The notes: generated by a model not told the origin, from the letters alone. Shown: positions 16,034-25,004, counted from the first letter of the stretch. The stretch: DNA of 64,000 nt from Henriciella sp. (GCA_017642885.1 JAEPOM010000006.1:1-64000); one strand, 5' to 3'. Translations and numbers: made by a program.

Positions 16034-16549
16034 ATGAAATCCGATGCTTATCATGCGTTCATGATGGATCATGCTGGTGGCGCCTTGTCTTCGGACATGG
16101 CGATCGCGGCGGAGCTGCACATTCTACTGTCTGAAACGGGGCATGAGACCTCTGACATCTGGGATGCAGCCCGCCATGTTCTCGGCGTCGAAGCCGGACC
16201 TGATTGTGAACACGCTTTCCTCCCAGAAGCCCTTGAACTTGCTCGCAGCGAGTTTTCTGCCGTGCCGTGGAAGCGCGGCCTATCGGGGGTCCATTATGCC
16301 AAACGCGGCCGAGGCAAAGGAAAACTCATGCGCCTCGATCCCGGTCAATCTGCGCCGGAACACAGCCATTCGGCGCTAGAGGCGACGATTGTTTTGAAGG
16401 GACAATTTGAAGATGGTCACGGCGTCTATTCGCGCGGTGACCTTTTGCTCGGGCGTCCCGGTGTTCGCCACCGTCCTGCAGCGCATGGGGACGAGATGTG
16501 TGTCTGCTTCGTCGCGCAGGAACCCTTACCCTTCTGGAGGCTGAGTTAA
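16034..16549 (+). CDS. ChrR-like cupin (anti-sigma factor family), without the zinc-finger cysteines
   Basis: ChrR proteins are zinc anti-sigma factors that hold RpoE-type sigma factors inactive until singlet oxygen appears. This 171-residue protein has both expected halves. The C-terminal cupin keeps its metal ligands (His110, His112, Glu116, His146 in PEHSHSALE and GVRHRP). In the N-terminal anti-sigma half, His7 and His29 match the zinc histidines, but the two cysteines of HxxxCxxC are replaced by Ser33 and Gly36. No rpoE gene lies next to it. It may therefore be a ChrR relative with a changed sensing role. It shares a TAATG overlap with the next gene. Confidence 0.8.
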   Translation: MKSDAYHAFMMDHAGGALSSDMAIAAELHILLSETGHETSDIWDAARHVLGVEAGPDCEHAFLPEALELARSEFSAVPWKRGLSGVHYAKRGRGKGKLMRLDPGQSAPEHSHSALEATIVLKGQFEDGHGVYSRGDLLLGRPGVRHRPAAHGDEMCVCFVAQEPLPFWRLS

Positions 16550-17232
16550 TGTTGAAACACTTAGTGCTGAGCGGATCGGCATTGTTGCTTGGTGCGATGG
16601 CCCAGGCTGATGATATAGCCACGCAGACTTCGCTTCCTACACCTTGGGTTGCGAGCGACGGCGCTGTGATCGATTTTACTGTTTTGCGCAAAGGCAAACG
16701 ATTTGGCAGTCACGTTTTGACGTTTGAGCGTGACGATACCGGCAAGCTAGAGGTTACCACCGATGTGGATCTCCAGGTCAAAATTGGTCCCATCACGGCA
16801 TTCAAATATCGCCTGGACAGTGTGGAACATTGGGTGGATGGCCAGCTCGTCGCGCTGAGTGGAAAATCCAACAATGATGGCCGCAAGGGCGAAGTTGTCG
16901 CGGAAACCGAAGGCGGAGATCTGGTTGTCGACGGTACTAAGTTTGATGGCGCGTTACCGCTTGGCACCATTCCTTCCAGTCACTGGAACCGTTTGCAAGT
17001 CTATCAGAGCCAGATGCTGTCTACCGAGACCGGGGAAGTCCTCGATATCGATGTCGAACTCATTGGCGATAACAAAGTTCAAGTTGGCGATCAAATGATT
17101 GACGCCACGCATTATCGGCTAACGTCAGATCTCACGGTCGACCTTTGGTATGATCGTCAGTCGCGCTGGGTAAAACTCGCGTTTCAAGTTCGTGGCCAGG
17201 ACATCGAGTATGTCCTGAACCAACTCTACTAG
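16549..17232 (+). CDS. Secreted DUF6134/DUF3108-like protein
   Basis: The 227-residue product starts with a signal peptide (MLKHLVLSGSALLLGAMAQA, cleavage about residue 20) and continues as a beta-rich domain with FTVLRKGKRFGSHVLTFERD, the look of the DUF6134 or DUF3108 families. It is probably periplasmic. The start at 16549 is chosen because its ATG overlaps the ChrR stop (TAATG) and gives a proper signal peptide. It is convergent with cfa, ten bases apart. Proteins of this type accompany chrR, cfa and photolyase genes in other alphaproteobacteria; their function is unknown. Confidence 0.75.
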   Translation: MLKHLVLSGSALLLGAMAQADDIATQTSLPTPWVASDGAVIDFTVLRKGKRFGSHVLTFERDDTGKLEVTTDVDLQVKIGPITAFKYRLDSVEHWVDGQLVALSGKSNNDGRKGEVVAETEGGDLVVDGTKFDGALPLGTIPSSHWNRLQVYQSQMLSTETGEVLDIDVELIGDNKVQVGDQMIDATHYRLTSDLTVDLWYDRQSRWVKLAFQVRGQDIEYVLNQLY

Positions 17233-17242
17233 GCCCCGTGTT

Positions 17243-18505
17243 TTACGAGTATTTGTTCAAAGTGAAGTGCCCGACATTGATGCGGCCATTGTCGAATCCG
17301 GCTTCGCAGTAGCTGAGATAGAAGCACCACATCCGGCGGAAACGCTCGTCGAAACCTAGCGGCTCGATCTGGCCCCACTTCTCTTCAAAGACTTTCGCCC
17401 AGAGCCGCAGGGTTTTGGCATAGTCCCGGCCAAAATAGTGCGTGTTTTCAACGCGTAGTCCGGCGTTCAACACCTGCTCGCGAAGCGCGAGTTCGCTCGG
17501 CAGCATACCGCCTGGGAAAATGTATCTCTGGATGAAGTCCGCGCGTTTGCGATAGCGCGGAAAGAGTTGGTCATCGATGGTTATGATCTGCAAGGCTGCT
17601 TTGGCGCCATGCACGAGGCTCTCTGAAACTTTCGAGAAGTAGCTTGGCCAGTAGGCTTCACCGACAGCTTCGAACATCTCGATGGATGCCACACCGTCAT
17701 ATTGTCCTCTATGGTCGCGATAATCTTCGAGGCGGATATCCACGCGTTCGGAGAGGCCTTCTCGTTGCATGCGCTGCAAGGCCCAGTCGCGCTGGGACGG
17801 AGAGATGGTGAGGCAGGTGACTTTAGCGCCGCGATGCTTGGCGGCATATTCCGCGAACCCGCCCCAGCCGCAGCCGATCTCCAGAACGGACTTGTCTTCC
17901 GACAGACCAAGCTCATCGGCAATGCGCGCATACTTGGCTTCCTGGGCTTGTTCCAGACTAGCCGCTGGATCCGTGTAGAGCGCTGAGGAATAGGTCATAG
18001 AACGGTCGAGCCAGAGCTCATAAAATTCGTTCCCGAGATCGTAGTGCGCTTCGATATTACGCTTGGAACCTGCTTTCGAGTTTCGATTGAAAACGTGGCG
18101 GATCATATTGTTGATCCGGACCATCATGCCTCCAACCGCAAGCTGACCTGCGGCCTCAAAATTTTCAGAGAAGAATTCCAGAACCGATGTCAGGTCCGGC
18201 GTCGACCATTCCTGATCCATGTAGCTTTCGGCAAATCCGACATCACCGCCAGCGATCGCGCGCTTGGCAAAATCGAAGCTGTGGACCTCGACGACAGCAT
18301 TTGGGCCTTTTTCTCCGTGATCGAAAAGAACCCGGCGGCCATCTGGAAGGTCGAACCGGATTGTACCCCGTCTCGCACGGAGCAGCATCATCCCAGCAAG
18401 CCTGAACCCAGCCGGAACCCCAGACAACTGTCTCAAGCTCTCTGGAGAGGCCTGAATGAAGTTTGATTGCTCTTCGAGGGCGTGATCCAGGGTGGTGTAG
18501 CTCAT
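17243..18505 (-). CDS. cfa: Cyclopropane-fatty-acyl-phospholipid synthase
   Basis: A SAM-dependent methyltransferase of 420 residues that adds a methylene bridge across double bonds of membrane phospholipid acyl chains. The SAM motif VLEIGCGWGGFAEYAAK lies near residue 208, the lipid-binding N-terminal domain precedes it, and the C-terminus has the family pattern YLSYCEAGFDNGRINVGHF. Related genes belong to the sigma-E singlet-oxygen regulon of Rhodobacter. It is the last gene of the phr-FAD-DUF1365-cfa operon and overlaps the DUF1365 stop by four bases. Confidence 0.93.
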   Translation of the reverse strand: MSYTTLDHALEEQSNFIQASPESLRQLSGVPAGFRLAGMMLLRARRGTIRFDLPDGRRVLFDHGEKGPNAVVEVHSFDFAKRAIAGGDVGFAESYMDQEWSTPDLTSVLEFFSENFEAAGQLAVGGMMVRINNMIRHVFNRNSKAGSKRNIEAHYDLGNEFYELWLDRSMTYSSALYTDPAASLEQAQEAKYARIADELGLSEDKSVLEIGCGWGGFAEYAAKHRGAKVTCLTISPSQRDWALQRMQREGLSERVDIRLEDYRDHRGQYDGVASIEMFEAVGEAYWPSYFSKVSESLVHGAKAALQIITIDDQLFPRYRKRADFIQRYIFPGGMLPSELALREQVLNAGLRVENTHYFGRDYAKTLRLWAKVFEEKWGQIEPLGFDERFRRMWCFYLSYCEAGFDNGRINVGHFTLNKYS

Positions 18506-19320
18506 GCGGTTTTCTCCAGACGTCGGGCTGTCTCCGGGACAGTCTTTATTGGTGTTGCAATCGTTGTACGCGCAGAAGACTGCTTTGGTTTTGAATGATA
18601 TTTAGCCCCCTTCAGCCAGAGCTTTAGGGCCTGCCAATGAATGCCGAGCGTAACTGTGAGGCTTGAAAGCGGTTTGCTGAGAGCCAGAGACACAAACGCT
18701 GCAGATGTCGCGGTGCGCGACTTCGCTGTGATGGTCGCCATATGAGATTGAGCGCCGTCTTTTTGAGTGGCGACAATCAATCGAAGATCGGTCTCGCTCC
18801 AGCGCAGCGTGAACTTGTAAGCGCCCGAAACATCAAAGAATGGAGAGACGTGAAATACTTTATCCGTGGCGTGCTCGTGCCGGGTGCCCTCCGGCGTGGC
18901 CGCCGCATAGACGTGCGTCTCGCCGAACGTATTGTTGACCTCGTACAGGATGCCTTTCAACGCGCCATCACCATCATGCCCGAGCCAGAGCGATATGGGG
19001 GCGAACTTATAAAAGGCATGCCTTGGAAACGTGACCAGACGGATGGGGCCGCCATTCAGGTCGATGCCTGCCTTGGTAAACTCTTGCTCAGCCCAGGGGC
19101 GAAGATCGACGTTTTCACCGTTGCCATGATCACGACGATTGAACGAAAACAGGTTGGACCGATCAACGCTAAAGACAGAACTCTGCCGGCCCGCTTCTTC
19201 GAGGCGATCGATATCGACATCGATCAGCGCAAGACCGTACTTGAAACGATGCGCGAACGGTATCGATCTTTGGTGGATCGTGTGACCTCTCCACAGGCGT
19301 AGGGCAGGGTGTTCCTTCAC
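18502..19320 (-). CDS. DUF1365 family protein
   Basis: The 272-residue product begins HPALRLWRGHTIHQRSIPFAHRFKYGLALIDVD, the typical opening of DUF1365, and contains YEVNNTFGETHVY and FHVSPFFDVSGAYKF, also characteristic. The family has no proven activity but is regularly linked to cfa and an FAD-dependent oxidoreductase, and together they are thought to modify membrane lipids. It overlaps cfa by four bases and follows the FAD gene after two, so the operon is tightly coupled. Confidence 0.9.
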   Translation of the reverse strand: MKEHPALRLWRGHTIHQRSIPFAHRFKYGLALIDVDIDRLEEAGRQSSVFSVDRSNLFSFNRRDHGNGENVDLRPWAEQEFTKAGIDLNGGPIRLVTFPRHAFYKFAPISLWLGHDGDGALKGILYEVNNTFGETHVYAAATPEGTRHEHATDKVFHVSPFFDVSGAYKFTLRWSETDLRLIVATQKDGAQSHMATITAKSRTATSAAFVSLALSKPLSSLTVTLGIHWQALKLWLKGAKYHSKPKQSSARTTIATPIKTVPETARRLEKTA

Positions 19321-19322
19321 GA

Positions 19323-20639
19323 TTAAATGGCTCCTAGCGCCACTTTATCATTTTCTGACGCACGCGTCATGCTTGCAGATATTTCTACACCTTCCGCGGA
19401 CCATGGCACTTGCCCGCCGAGGGACAGTGCGCAGGACAGACCGGCTTTGAGGCCATCCTCATGGAAGCCGCTCCCCATCCAGGCACCAGCGAGCCAGATA
19501 TGGCTCGTTCCCTGGATCCGCTTCAGTTCCCTCACCGCGGCCTCAGCTGGGGCGTCGAATTGCGGATGGGATTTTTCCATGGTCGCAAACGTAAGGTGCG
19601 GTGCCGGCGGTGTTTCCGGATTGAGCGTCACAAAGAGTGGGCGATCACTTGGCAGGTTTTGCAGGCGGTTCATCCAATAGGTCAGACACATGTCCGGGCC
19701 GCCTTGTTTCATGACGTTCCAGCTCGCCCAAGCGGCCTTGCGTTTTGGCATGAGGCTGGGATCGCGGTGCAAATAAATTTTGTTGGGGCGATATCTCGTG
19801 GAGCCTAGGAGGAAACGCTGCGTGTCATAGTCCTCGTCCAACAACCGGAGCGTTGTATCCGAATGCGTTGCCATGATCACATCGTCGTAAACTTCTGTTC
19901 GACCGTCTGCCAGGACGACGCGAACTTTGTCTCCAAAAGGCGCAACAGCTTGTACAGGCGTCCCGAGCTTGAGGCGATCTCCGAGCACGCCAGAGACGCG
20001 CTGGACGTAGTTACGTGAACCGCCTGAAACAGTACGCCATTTCGGGCGCTCCTTATGCATCAGCCGATGGTTTTCGAAGAACTGAAAGAAGCTGCGTGCT
20101 GGATAGTCGAGCATTTCTGCTTCAGGGGTCGACCAGATCGCGCCGCCCATTGGCAGGATGTAATTGTCGAGGAAGTCTTGATCAAACCCGTGCTTTTCAA
20201 GCCAAAAGCCGAGGGAGATATCGTCTATCTTACCAGCCTGCAGGTCTGTCCGAGCCAGGTCGTTGAATTTCAGAATGGTTCGCCAGAATTTGTGGAATTT
20301 CGGCCGAAAGAAGTTCCGCCGTTGTGCGAAGATGCCGTTCAACGTCGAAGCCCATTCGTACCCGTCTGGATTGGAGACTGCAAAGCTCATATCGCTGGCT
20401 TCTGTCTTCACATCGAGTGCATCGAAAAATCCGATCAGATTGGGATAGTTGAGCGCGTTATAGACGATGAACCCAACGTCTACAGCAATCTCGGAGCCTT
20501 CATAATCGATATCGATTGTATGCGCGTGTCCGCCCGCACGGTCATTGGCTTCATAGACAGTGATGTCAGCCGTGTCTTTCAGCGCATACGCCGCGCCGAG
20601 CCCAGAAATGCCTGAGCCAATGATTGCGATCCGTTTCAT
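19323..20639 (-). CDS. FAD-dependent oxidoreductase (amine oxidase-like) of the cfa cluster
   Basis: A 438-residue flavoprotein. The dinucleotide-binding motif is at the very start (IAIIGSGISGLGAAYAL, followed by Glu35 in VYEANDRAGG), and the C-terminal FAD-contact region reads IWLAGAWMGSGFHEDGLKAG. This subgroup, often annotated as an NAD/FAD-binding or amine-oxidase-like protein, always sits with DUF1365 and cfa and is probably involved in fatty-acid desaturation or modification; the exact reaction is unknown. It overlaps the photolyase stop by four bases. Confidence 0.88.
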   Translation of the reverse strand: MKRIAIIGSGISGLGAAYALKDTADITVYEANDRAGGHAHTIDIDYEGSEIAVDVGFIVYNALNYPNLIGFFDALDVKTEASDMSFAVSNPDGYEWASTLNGIFAQRRNFFRPKFHKFWRTILKFNDLARTDLQAGKIDDISLGFWLEKHGFDQDFLDNYILPMGGAIWSTPEAEMLDYPARSFFQFFENHRLMHKERPKWRTVSGGSRNYVQRVSGVLGDRLKLGTPVQAVAPFGDKVRVVLADGRTEVYDDVIMATHSDTTLRLLDEDYDTQRFLLGSTRYRPNKIYLHRDPSLMPKRKAAWASWNVMKQGGPDMCLTYWMNRLQNLPSDRPLFVTLNPETPPAPHLTFATMEKSHPQFDAPAEAAVRELKRIQGTSHIWLAGAWMGSGFHEDGLKAGLSCALSLGGQVPWSAEGVEISASMTRASENDKVALGAI

Positions 20640-22090
20640 GCTGCGTCTCGTCTTTCTTTAAGTGTCTGGTATGCGGTCAAAGCGCGTTCGCGACCGAATT
20701 TGTGATCTACGATGGGGTTAGGGTATGTCTCGCCAAGAGTGATCCCGGCCTCACTCAGAATTAGCGAGCCAGCTTCCCAAGGTTGATAGAGATATTTTCG
20801 AGGCAGGCGCGACAGTTCGGGGCACCATTTGCGAACGTAATCTCCGGTTTCGTCGAACTTTTCGCCCTGTGTGATGGGATTGAAGATCCGAAAATAGGGC
20901 GCGGCATCAGCGCCGGATCCAGCGGTCCATTGCCAGCTGGCGCTATTGGAGGCCGGATCCGCGTCAACAAGCGTGTCCCAGAACCATTCCTCTCCGCGGC
21001 GCCAGTGAATGAGCAAATGCTTCGTAAGAAAGCTCGCCACAATCATACGCACTCGATTGTGCATCCAACCGGTATGCCAGAGCTGACGCATTCCGGCATC
21101 GACGATTGGGTATCCGGTTTGGCCGGTCCGCCAGGCTTTCAATTGAGCGCCATCATCCTGCCAAGGCATCAAATCGAAATCGGTCTTATAGTTTTCGGTG
21201 CCGAGGTCAGGATTGTGGAACAGAAGCACATAGGAGAAGTCACGCCAGACGACTTCGGACAGGAATTTGCGGCCGTTTTTCTCATCGATTTCTCCCGCCT
21301 CCATCCGGCTCATTGTAGCGCGCCAGATCTGGGCTGGTGAGATCTCTCCGAACGCCAAATGAGGCGAGAGGGACGACGTGCCGTCCTCAACGTCTGGGCG
21401 GTTCCGGTCTTCGCCATACGCGTCCACGGGGCCGCTCAGGAAGCTTTCCAACAGATTGTGCGCGTTATTCTCGCCAGGACGCCAGATGCGATCGAATCCA
21501 GTTGACCAATCTGGGCGCGAAGGATGCAGGTCCCAATCGTCGAGCGAGTCTGTACCTATGCCGGGATCGTCGAGTGCTGAAGGTTGCGCCGCGGGCAAGG
21601 GGCACTGGTAGCTCGCCTGTACCGCTCGCCAATACGGGGAGTAGACTTTGTAATACCCTCCTGAGCCCGTGGTTTGGGTCCACGGCTCGGTGAGGAGCCT
21701 TCCATTGAAACTCTCGGTGGTGATGGTCTTCGCTTTGAGAGAAGATTTGATCCCGGCATCAATTTCTCGTCCAGCGAGATCATAGCGACGGTTCCAGAAA
21801 ACGGCCGCTGCGCCTGTTTCGGTAAGGATGTCAGCCAGTTGGGTCTCGGCGTCGCCGGATCTTAAGATCAGGCGTCCACCCAATTTCTCGATCTGAGACG
21901 TCAAAGAACGCAGCGACTTATCGAGCCACCATTTGGAAGCACCGCCCATCTCGCGAAGGCTGTAATTCGTCTCGCGGATGTAGACACATATCACGCGCGA
22001 ACCTGCAGCGTTGATCGCTGCGGCCAAGGCAGGGTTGTCGGATAAACGCAAGTCACGGCGAAACCACATGATTGCGGGGGATGGGCTCAC
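20636..22090 (-). CDS. phrB: Deoxyribodipyrimidine photolyase
   Basis: A blue-light flavoenzyme of 484 residues that splits UV-induced pyrimidine dimers. It opens MWFRRDLRLSDNPAL, has the antenna-binding Rossmann domain, and the FAD/DNA-binding signature near residue 330-400 (HNRVRMIVASFLTKHL, then WQWTAGSGADAAPYFR). The listed start is GTG at 22090 with AGGAG ten bases upstream; an ATG seven codons later is the alternative. It leads the operon phr-FAD-DUF1365-cfa. I found no clear TGATCC-type promoter upstream, unlike at the ChrR gene. Confidence 0.93.
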   Translation of the reverse strand: MSPSPAIMWFRRDLRLSDNPALAAAINAAGSRVICVYIRETNYSLREMGGASKWWLDKSLRSLTSQIEKLGGRLILRSGDAETQLADILTETGAAAVFWNRRYDLAGREIDAGIKSSLKAKTITTESFNGRLLTEPWTQTTGSGGYYKVYSPYWRAVQASYQCPLPAAQPSALDDPGIGTDSLDDWDLHPSRPDWSTGFDRIWRPGENNAHNLLESFLSGPVDAYGEDRNRPDVEDGTSSLSPHLAFGEISPAQIWRATMSRMEAGEIDEKNGRKFLSEVVWRDFSYVLLFHNPDLGTENYKTDFDLMPWQDDGAQLKAWRTGQTGYPIVDAGMRQLWHTGWMHNRVRMIVASFLTKHLLIHWRRGEEWFWDTLVDADPASNSASWQWTAGSGADAAPYFRIFNPITQGEKFDETGDYVRKWCPELSRLPRKYLYQPWEAGSLILSEAGITLGETYPNPIVDHKFGRERALTAYQTLKERRDAA

Positions 22091-22274
22091 GGGTTTCGCG
22101 CTCCTAATCGGCTCTGTCCTACTCGTTCTACGAGTGCACTACCTGATCGGATTAGGAAAAAAGCGGCTGCCACCCGCATGTGACTTTCTGACTGTTAGGC
22201 TGCGGTTCCCATCTCAATCCGTTTCGAGCTATCTTTGAGCGCTCGGGCGCAACGCAGCGAGAAGGGAGCCAGAC

Positions 22275-23066
22275 GTGACAGATCAACAGCGCCTCAGCTT
22301 TGGCCTCGGACTGCTGTGCTACAAGCGCTACGATACTTTTCGCGCGGCTCTCGAGACTTACAAAGAAGCTGGCTTGTTCGATCTTGCGGATGAGACGATC
22401 GTGGCGTTCAACGAATTGGATGATGAAGGCCGGGCGCTCGCCGAAGAATTTGGTCTTTCCGTAATCGGATCTGATGCGAATACCGGCATTCTCGGGGGCT
22501 TCAAGATGCTCGCCGAGGGCCTCTCTTCCGATATCGTGCTCCTCCTCGAAAACGATCTGCCTCTGATTGAGTCCGCGAAAGAAGCGAGACGCCAGATTGA
22601 AAACGCACAGCGCGCTCTAGCGTCTGAAGAAGTGGAAGTATTTCGATTTCGCCACAGGATCCATCCAGGGTATCGCGACCAGTCCTCGTGGAAGTTCCTG
22701 CGCTATTATCGACCGTCATTTCTGGCCCAGATTCGACGCCTGCTCCGACCTAGCAAAGCACAGAAGATGATTGGCAATGCGATCTACGTTCTTACGGAAC
22801 CCGATAAAGTATTCGACGATATCGTAAGAATGCCAGACGGTTGGTTTAAGATCTCGGCCAAACATATCACCTGGTCGAACCAATCTATCATGATCCGGCG
22901 GCAGTTCTTTTTGGACAACATTCTGGCTTACGCTGAAGCGAACCCGTCAAATCGTACAGTCAACGGGTTCCCCGACATCGAAAAGGAACTTAACTCAGCC
23001 TATTGGCGGAATTCCGGATGGCGTGTCGGCGCGGATCTAGGTCTGTTCACGCACGCTGAGCCGTAA
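22275..23066 (+). CDS. Glycosyltransferase-like protein (GT-A fold type)
   Basis: The 263-residue product resembles a family 2-type glycosyltransferase: an N-terminal LGLLCYKRYDTFRAALETY, then VIGSDANTGILGGFKML, and the acidic END triplet in IVLLLENDLPL near residue 94 as the likely metal and sugar-nucleotide site. No membrane helix is apparent. The start is GTG at 22275 with GAAGGGAG before it. It is followed after 11 bases by a second glycosyltransferase-like gene, so the pair probably builds or decorates one glycan. The substrate is unknown. Confidence 0.65.
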   Translation: MTDQQRLSFGLGLLCYKRYDTFRAALETYKEAGLFDLADETIVAFNELDDEGRALAEEFGLSVIGSDANTGILGGFKMLAEGLSSDIVLLLENDLPLIESAKEARRQIENAQRALASEEVEVFRFRHRIHPGYRDQSSWKFLRYYRPSFLAQIRRLLRPSKAQKMIGNAIYVLTEPDKVFDDIVRMPDGWFKISAKHITWSNQSIMIRRQFFLDNILAYAEANPSNRTVNGFPDIEKELNSAYWRNSGWRVGADLGLFTHAEP

Positions 23067-23077
23067 GAGGGACTTTT

Positions 23078-23809
23078 ATGGTCAAGAATGTCGTTTGCAT
23101 GAAGTGGGGCACCCGGTATCCAGCGCCATTCGTGAATCGGCTCTACCGAGCGATCCGGCGGAACACGAGCGGAGACTTGCGCTTTGTCTGCTTCACCGAC
23201 GACGCAGACGGGTTGATGCCCGAGGTCGAGCACCAGCCGCTACCCCCCATTGAAATTCCAGAGCCTTTGCAATGGACGCCCTGGCGGAAATTGTCCCTGT
23301 GGCAGCCCGGCTTGGGCGGTCTCGAGGGAGATGTCCTGTTCTTGGATATAGATCTGGTTGTGACCGGAAACATGGACCCGTTCTGGGAGTATCATCCCGG
23401 CGAGATGTGCGTGGCGGAAAACTGGACCCAGAAGGGGCGGGGGATCGGCAACACATCGGTCTATCGGTGGAACATGGGCAAACACACCGAGATTTACGAG
23501 CAATACCAGAGAGACAATTCGTCCGTTCACGCTGAGCATCGGGTCGAACAGCACTATGTCTCCGCGATGGTCCCCAAAATGATCTATTGGCCGGATGAGT
23601 GGTGTATGAGTTTCAAACATTCGCTGCTGCCGAAATTCCCAATGAACTGGTTCAAGACCCCTGCGCTACCTGCAGAAACCAAGGTCGTGGCGTTCACCGG
23701 GCGTCCGGACCAGGATGAAGCCCGCGACGGCAAATGGCCTGCACCCTGGTACAAGAAGTTCTACAAGCACGTGAAACCAACGCCGTGGATTGCGGAGCAC
23801 TGGCAGTAA
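23078..23809 (+). CDS. Glycosyltransferase-like protein with DxD motif
   Basis: The 243-residue product begins KNVVCMKWGTRYPAPFVNRLY and has DVLFLDIDLVVTGNMDPF near residue 86, where DID serves as the metal-binding DxD of a GT-A glycosyltransferase resembling family 8 enzymes. The C-terminal half contains VVAFTGRPDQDEA, also typical of this alphaproteobacterial family. It has no signal peptide or membrane helix. Its stop overlaps the start of the 62-residue gene (TAATG). With the upstream gene it probably acts in surface polysaccharide synthesis, which is inference. Confidence 0.7.
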   Translation: MVKNVVCMKWGTRYPAPFVNRLYRAIRRNTSGDLRFVCFTDDADGLMPEVEHQPLPPIEIPEPLQWTPWRKLSLWQPGLGGLEGDVLFLDIDLVVTGNMDPFWEYHPGEMCVAENWTQKGRGIGNTSVYRWNMGKHTEIYEQYQRDNSSVHAEHRVEQHYVSAMVPKMIYWPDEWCMSFKHSLLPKFPMNWFKTPALPAETKVVAFTGRPDQDEARDGKWPAPWYKKFYKHVKPTPWIAEHWQ

Positions 23810-23997
23810 TGTCGGGCGAAAGGAATGCGCGCGACGTGGCAATGTCGCTTCTCACGCAATATGGCGAGGATGCCAGCGTGATTGCGACCCTTCGCGCCGC
23901 CGAGGTCGCGGCGATGGGCGACGTCGAGGCCCTCGCGCATTGGGACTCGGTGATTCACTTCCTCGAAAGCGGCCCAGAACCCGGTCAGGTGAACTAA
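23809..23997 (+). CDS. Small conserved helical protein (62 residues)
   Basis: The ATG overlaps the glycosyltransferase stop in TAATG, which decides the start. The product, beginning MSGERNARDVAMSLLTQYGE and rich in alanine, aspartate and glutamate, is predicted helical, with no signal peptide and no cysteine. Small proteins of this look (helix, then GDVEALAHWDSV) are common in alphaproteobacteria and have no known function. It lies 62 bases before a radical SAM gene, but lacks the leader/core pattern expected of a peptide substrate. Confidence 0.65.
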   Translation: MSGERNARDVAMSLLTQYGEDASVIATLRAAEVAAMGDVEALAHWDSVIHFLESGPEPGQVN

Positions 23998-24059
23998 GAG
24001 ACATTCCCCGTCACGTGTTTGTGACTTCGGATATCTCTAAGACGCAATAAAAGGTCCTC

Positions 24060-25004
24060 ATGGCAGACACTGAATCTCTTCCGCCGAAATTCTCCGATCC
24101 GTACGTCACTTCAAGTGGCGAAACGCGAGCGGAGGTCAGCTATGGCCGCACGAAGACGCTTTGGTTCAATACCGGAACACTCTGTAATATCGAGTGCGTG
24201 AACTGCTACATTGAAAGCTCTCCGACGAATGATCGTTTGGTCTATCTGACCATGGCCGATGTATTGCCCTATCTCGATGAGTTGGAAGAGGCGGGTGAGA
24301 CGGGTATCGAGATCGGCTTTACAGGAGGTGAGCCGTTTATGGCGCCGCAAATGCTCGCCATCCTGCAAGTCGTGCTCGAGCGTGGACATTCCGTCCTGAT
24401 GCTCACTAATGCGATGCAGCCGATGATGCGGCCGCGCGTGCGAGAAGGTTTGATTGCGCTCAATGCAGAATATGGTGACCGCCTGATCATGCGTGTGAGC
24501 CTCGATCATTATTCGGCGCCGCTCCACGATGAAGAGCGCGGCGTAGGCTCTTTCGAGCTCGCGATGAAAGGCTTGCGCTGGCTGTCAGAGAACAAATTCA
24601 ACCTCGCGCTTGCCGGACGGACAGTCTGGGGCGAGGACGAAGCCGTTTCACGCGCAGGATACGCAGGCCTGATTGTACAGGAAGCATTGAAGGTTGATCC
24701 TGATAATTCGTCAGAACTGGTTCTGTTTCCCGAGATGCGTGCGGACGAAGACCCGCCCGAGATCACCACGGCTTGTTGGGGGATCCTCGACAAGGATCCA
24801 AACGATCTAATGTGCGCATCGCAGCGCATGGTGGTTAAACGCAAAGGCGCCAAAACGGCGAGCGTCGTTGCTTGCACACTCTTGCCCTATGATGAGCAGT
24901 TCGAGCTCGGTAATACACTGGCCGAAGCGCGCCAGAGTGTGCGCTTGAATCACTCTTATTGTGCGAGTTTTTGCGTCCTCGGCGGCGGCAGTTGCTCGGC
25001 CTAG
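24060..25004 (+). CDS. Radical SAM protein with C-terminal cysteine cluster
   Basis: The 314-residue product has the radical SAM iron-sulfur motif CNIECVNC near residue 42-49 (C-x3-C-x2-C), the GGEP motif in GFTGGEPFMAP, and a C-terminal cysteine group, CASFCVLGGGSC, that may hold an auxiliary cluster as in SPASM-type enzymes. It would use reduced [4Fe-4S] and SAM to start a radical reaction on an unknown substrate. It follows the glycosyltransferase pair on the same strand. A short GTCAC/GTGAC hairpin near 24011 precedes it. The stop overlaps the convergent DUF6285 gene by four bases. Confidence 0.88.
   Translation: MADTESLPPKFSDPYVTSSGETRAEVSYGRTKTLWFNTGTLCNIECVNCYIESSPTNDRLVYLTMADVLPYLDELEEAGETGIEIGFTGGEPFMAPQMLAILQVVLERGHSVLMLTNAMQPMMRPRVREGLIALNAEYGDRLIMRVSLDHYSAPLHDEERGVGSFELAMKGLRWLSENKFNLALAGRTVWGEDEAVSRAGYAGLIVQEALKVDPDNSSELVLFPEMRADEDPPEITTACWGILDKDPNDLMCASQRMVVKRKGAKTASVVACTLLPYDEQFELGNTLAEARQSVRLNHSYCASFCVLGGGSCSA

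Noticed and set aside
22091-22274. Possible TGATCC promoter upstream of the photolyase
   Set aside because: The closest minus-strand sequence is CGATCA with a wrong spacing to any TAA-rich -10, so no sigma-E promoter is claimed there.
23809-23997. 62-residue protein as a radical SAM peptide precursor
   Set aside because: No leader and core division, no glycine- or cysteine-rich core and no cleavage motif; it looks like a general helical conserved protein.
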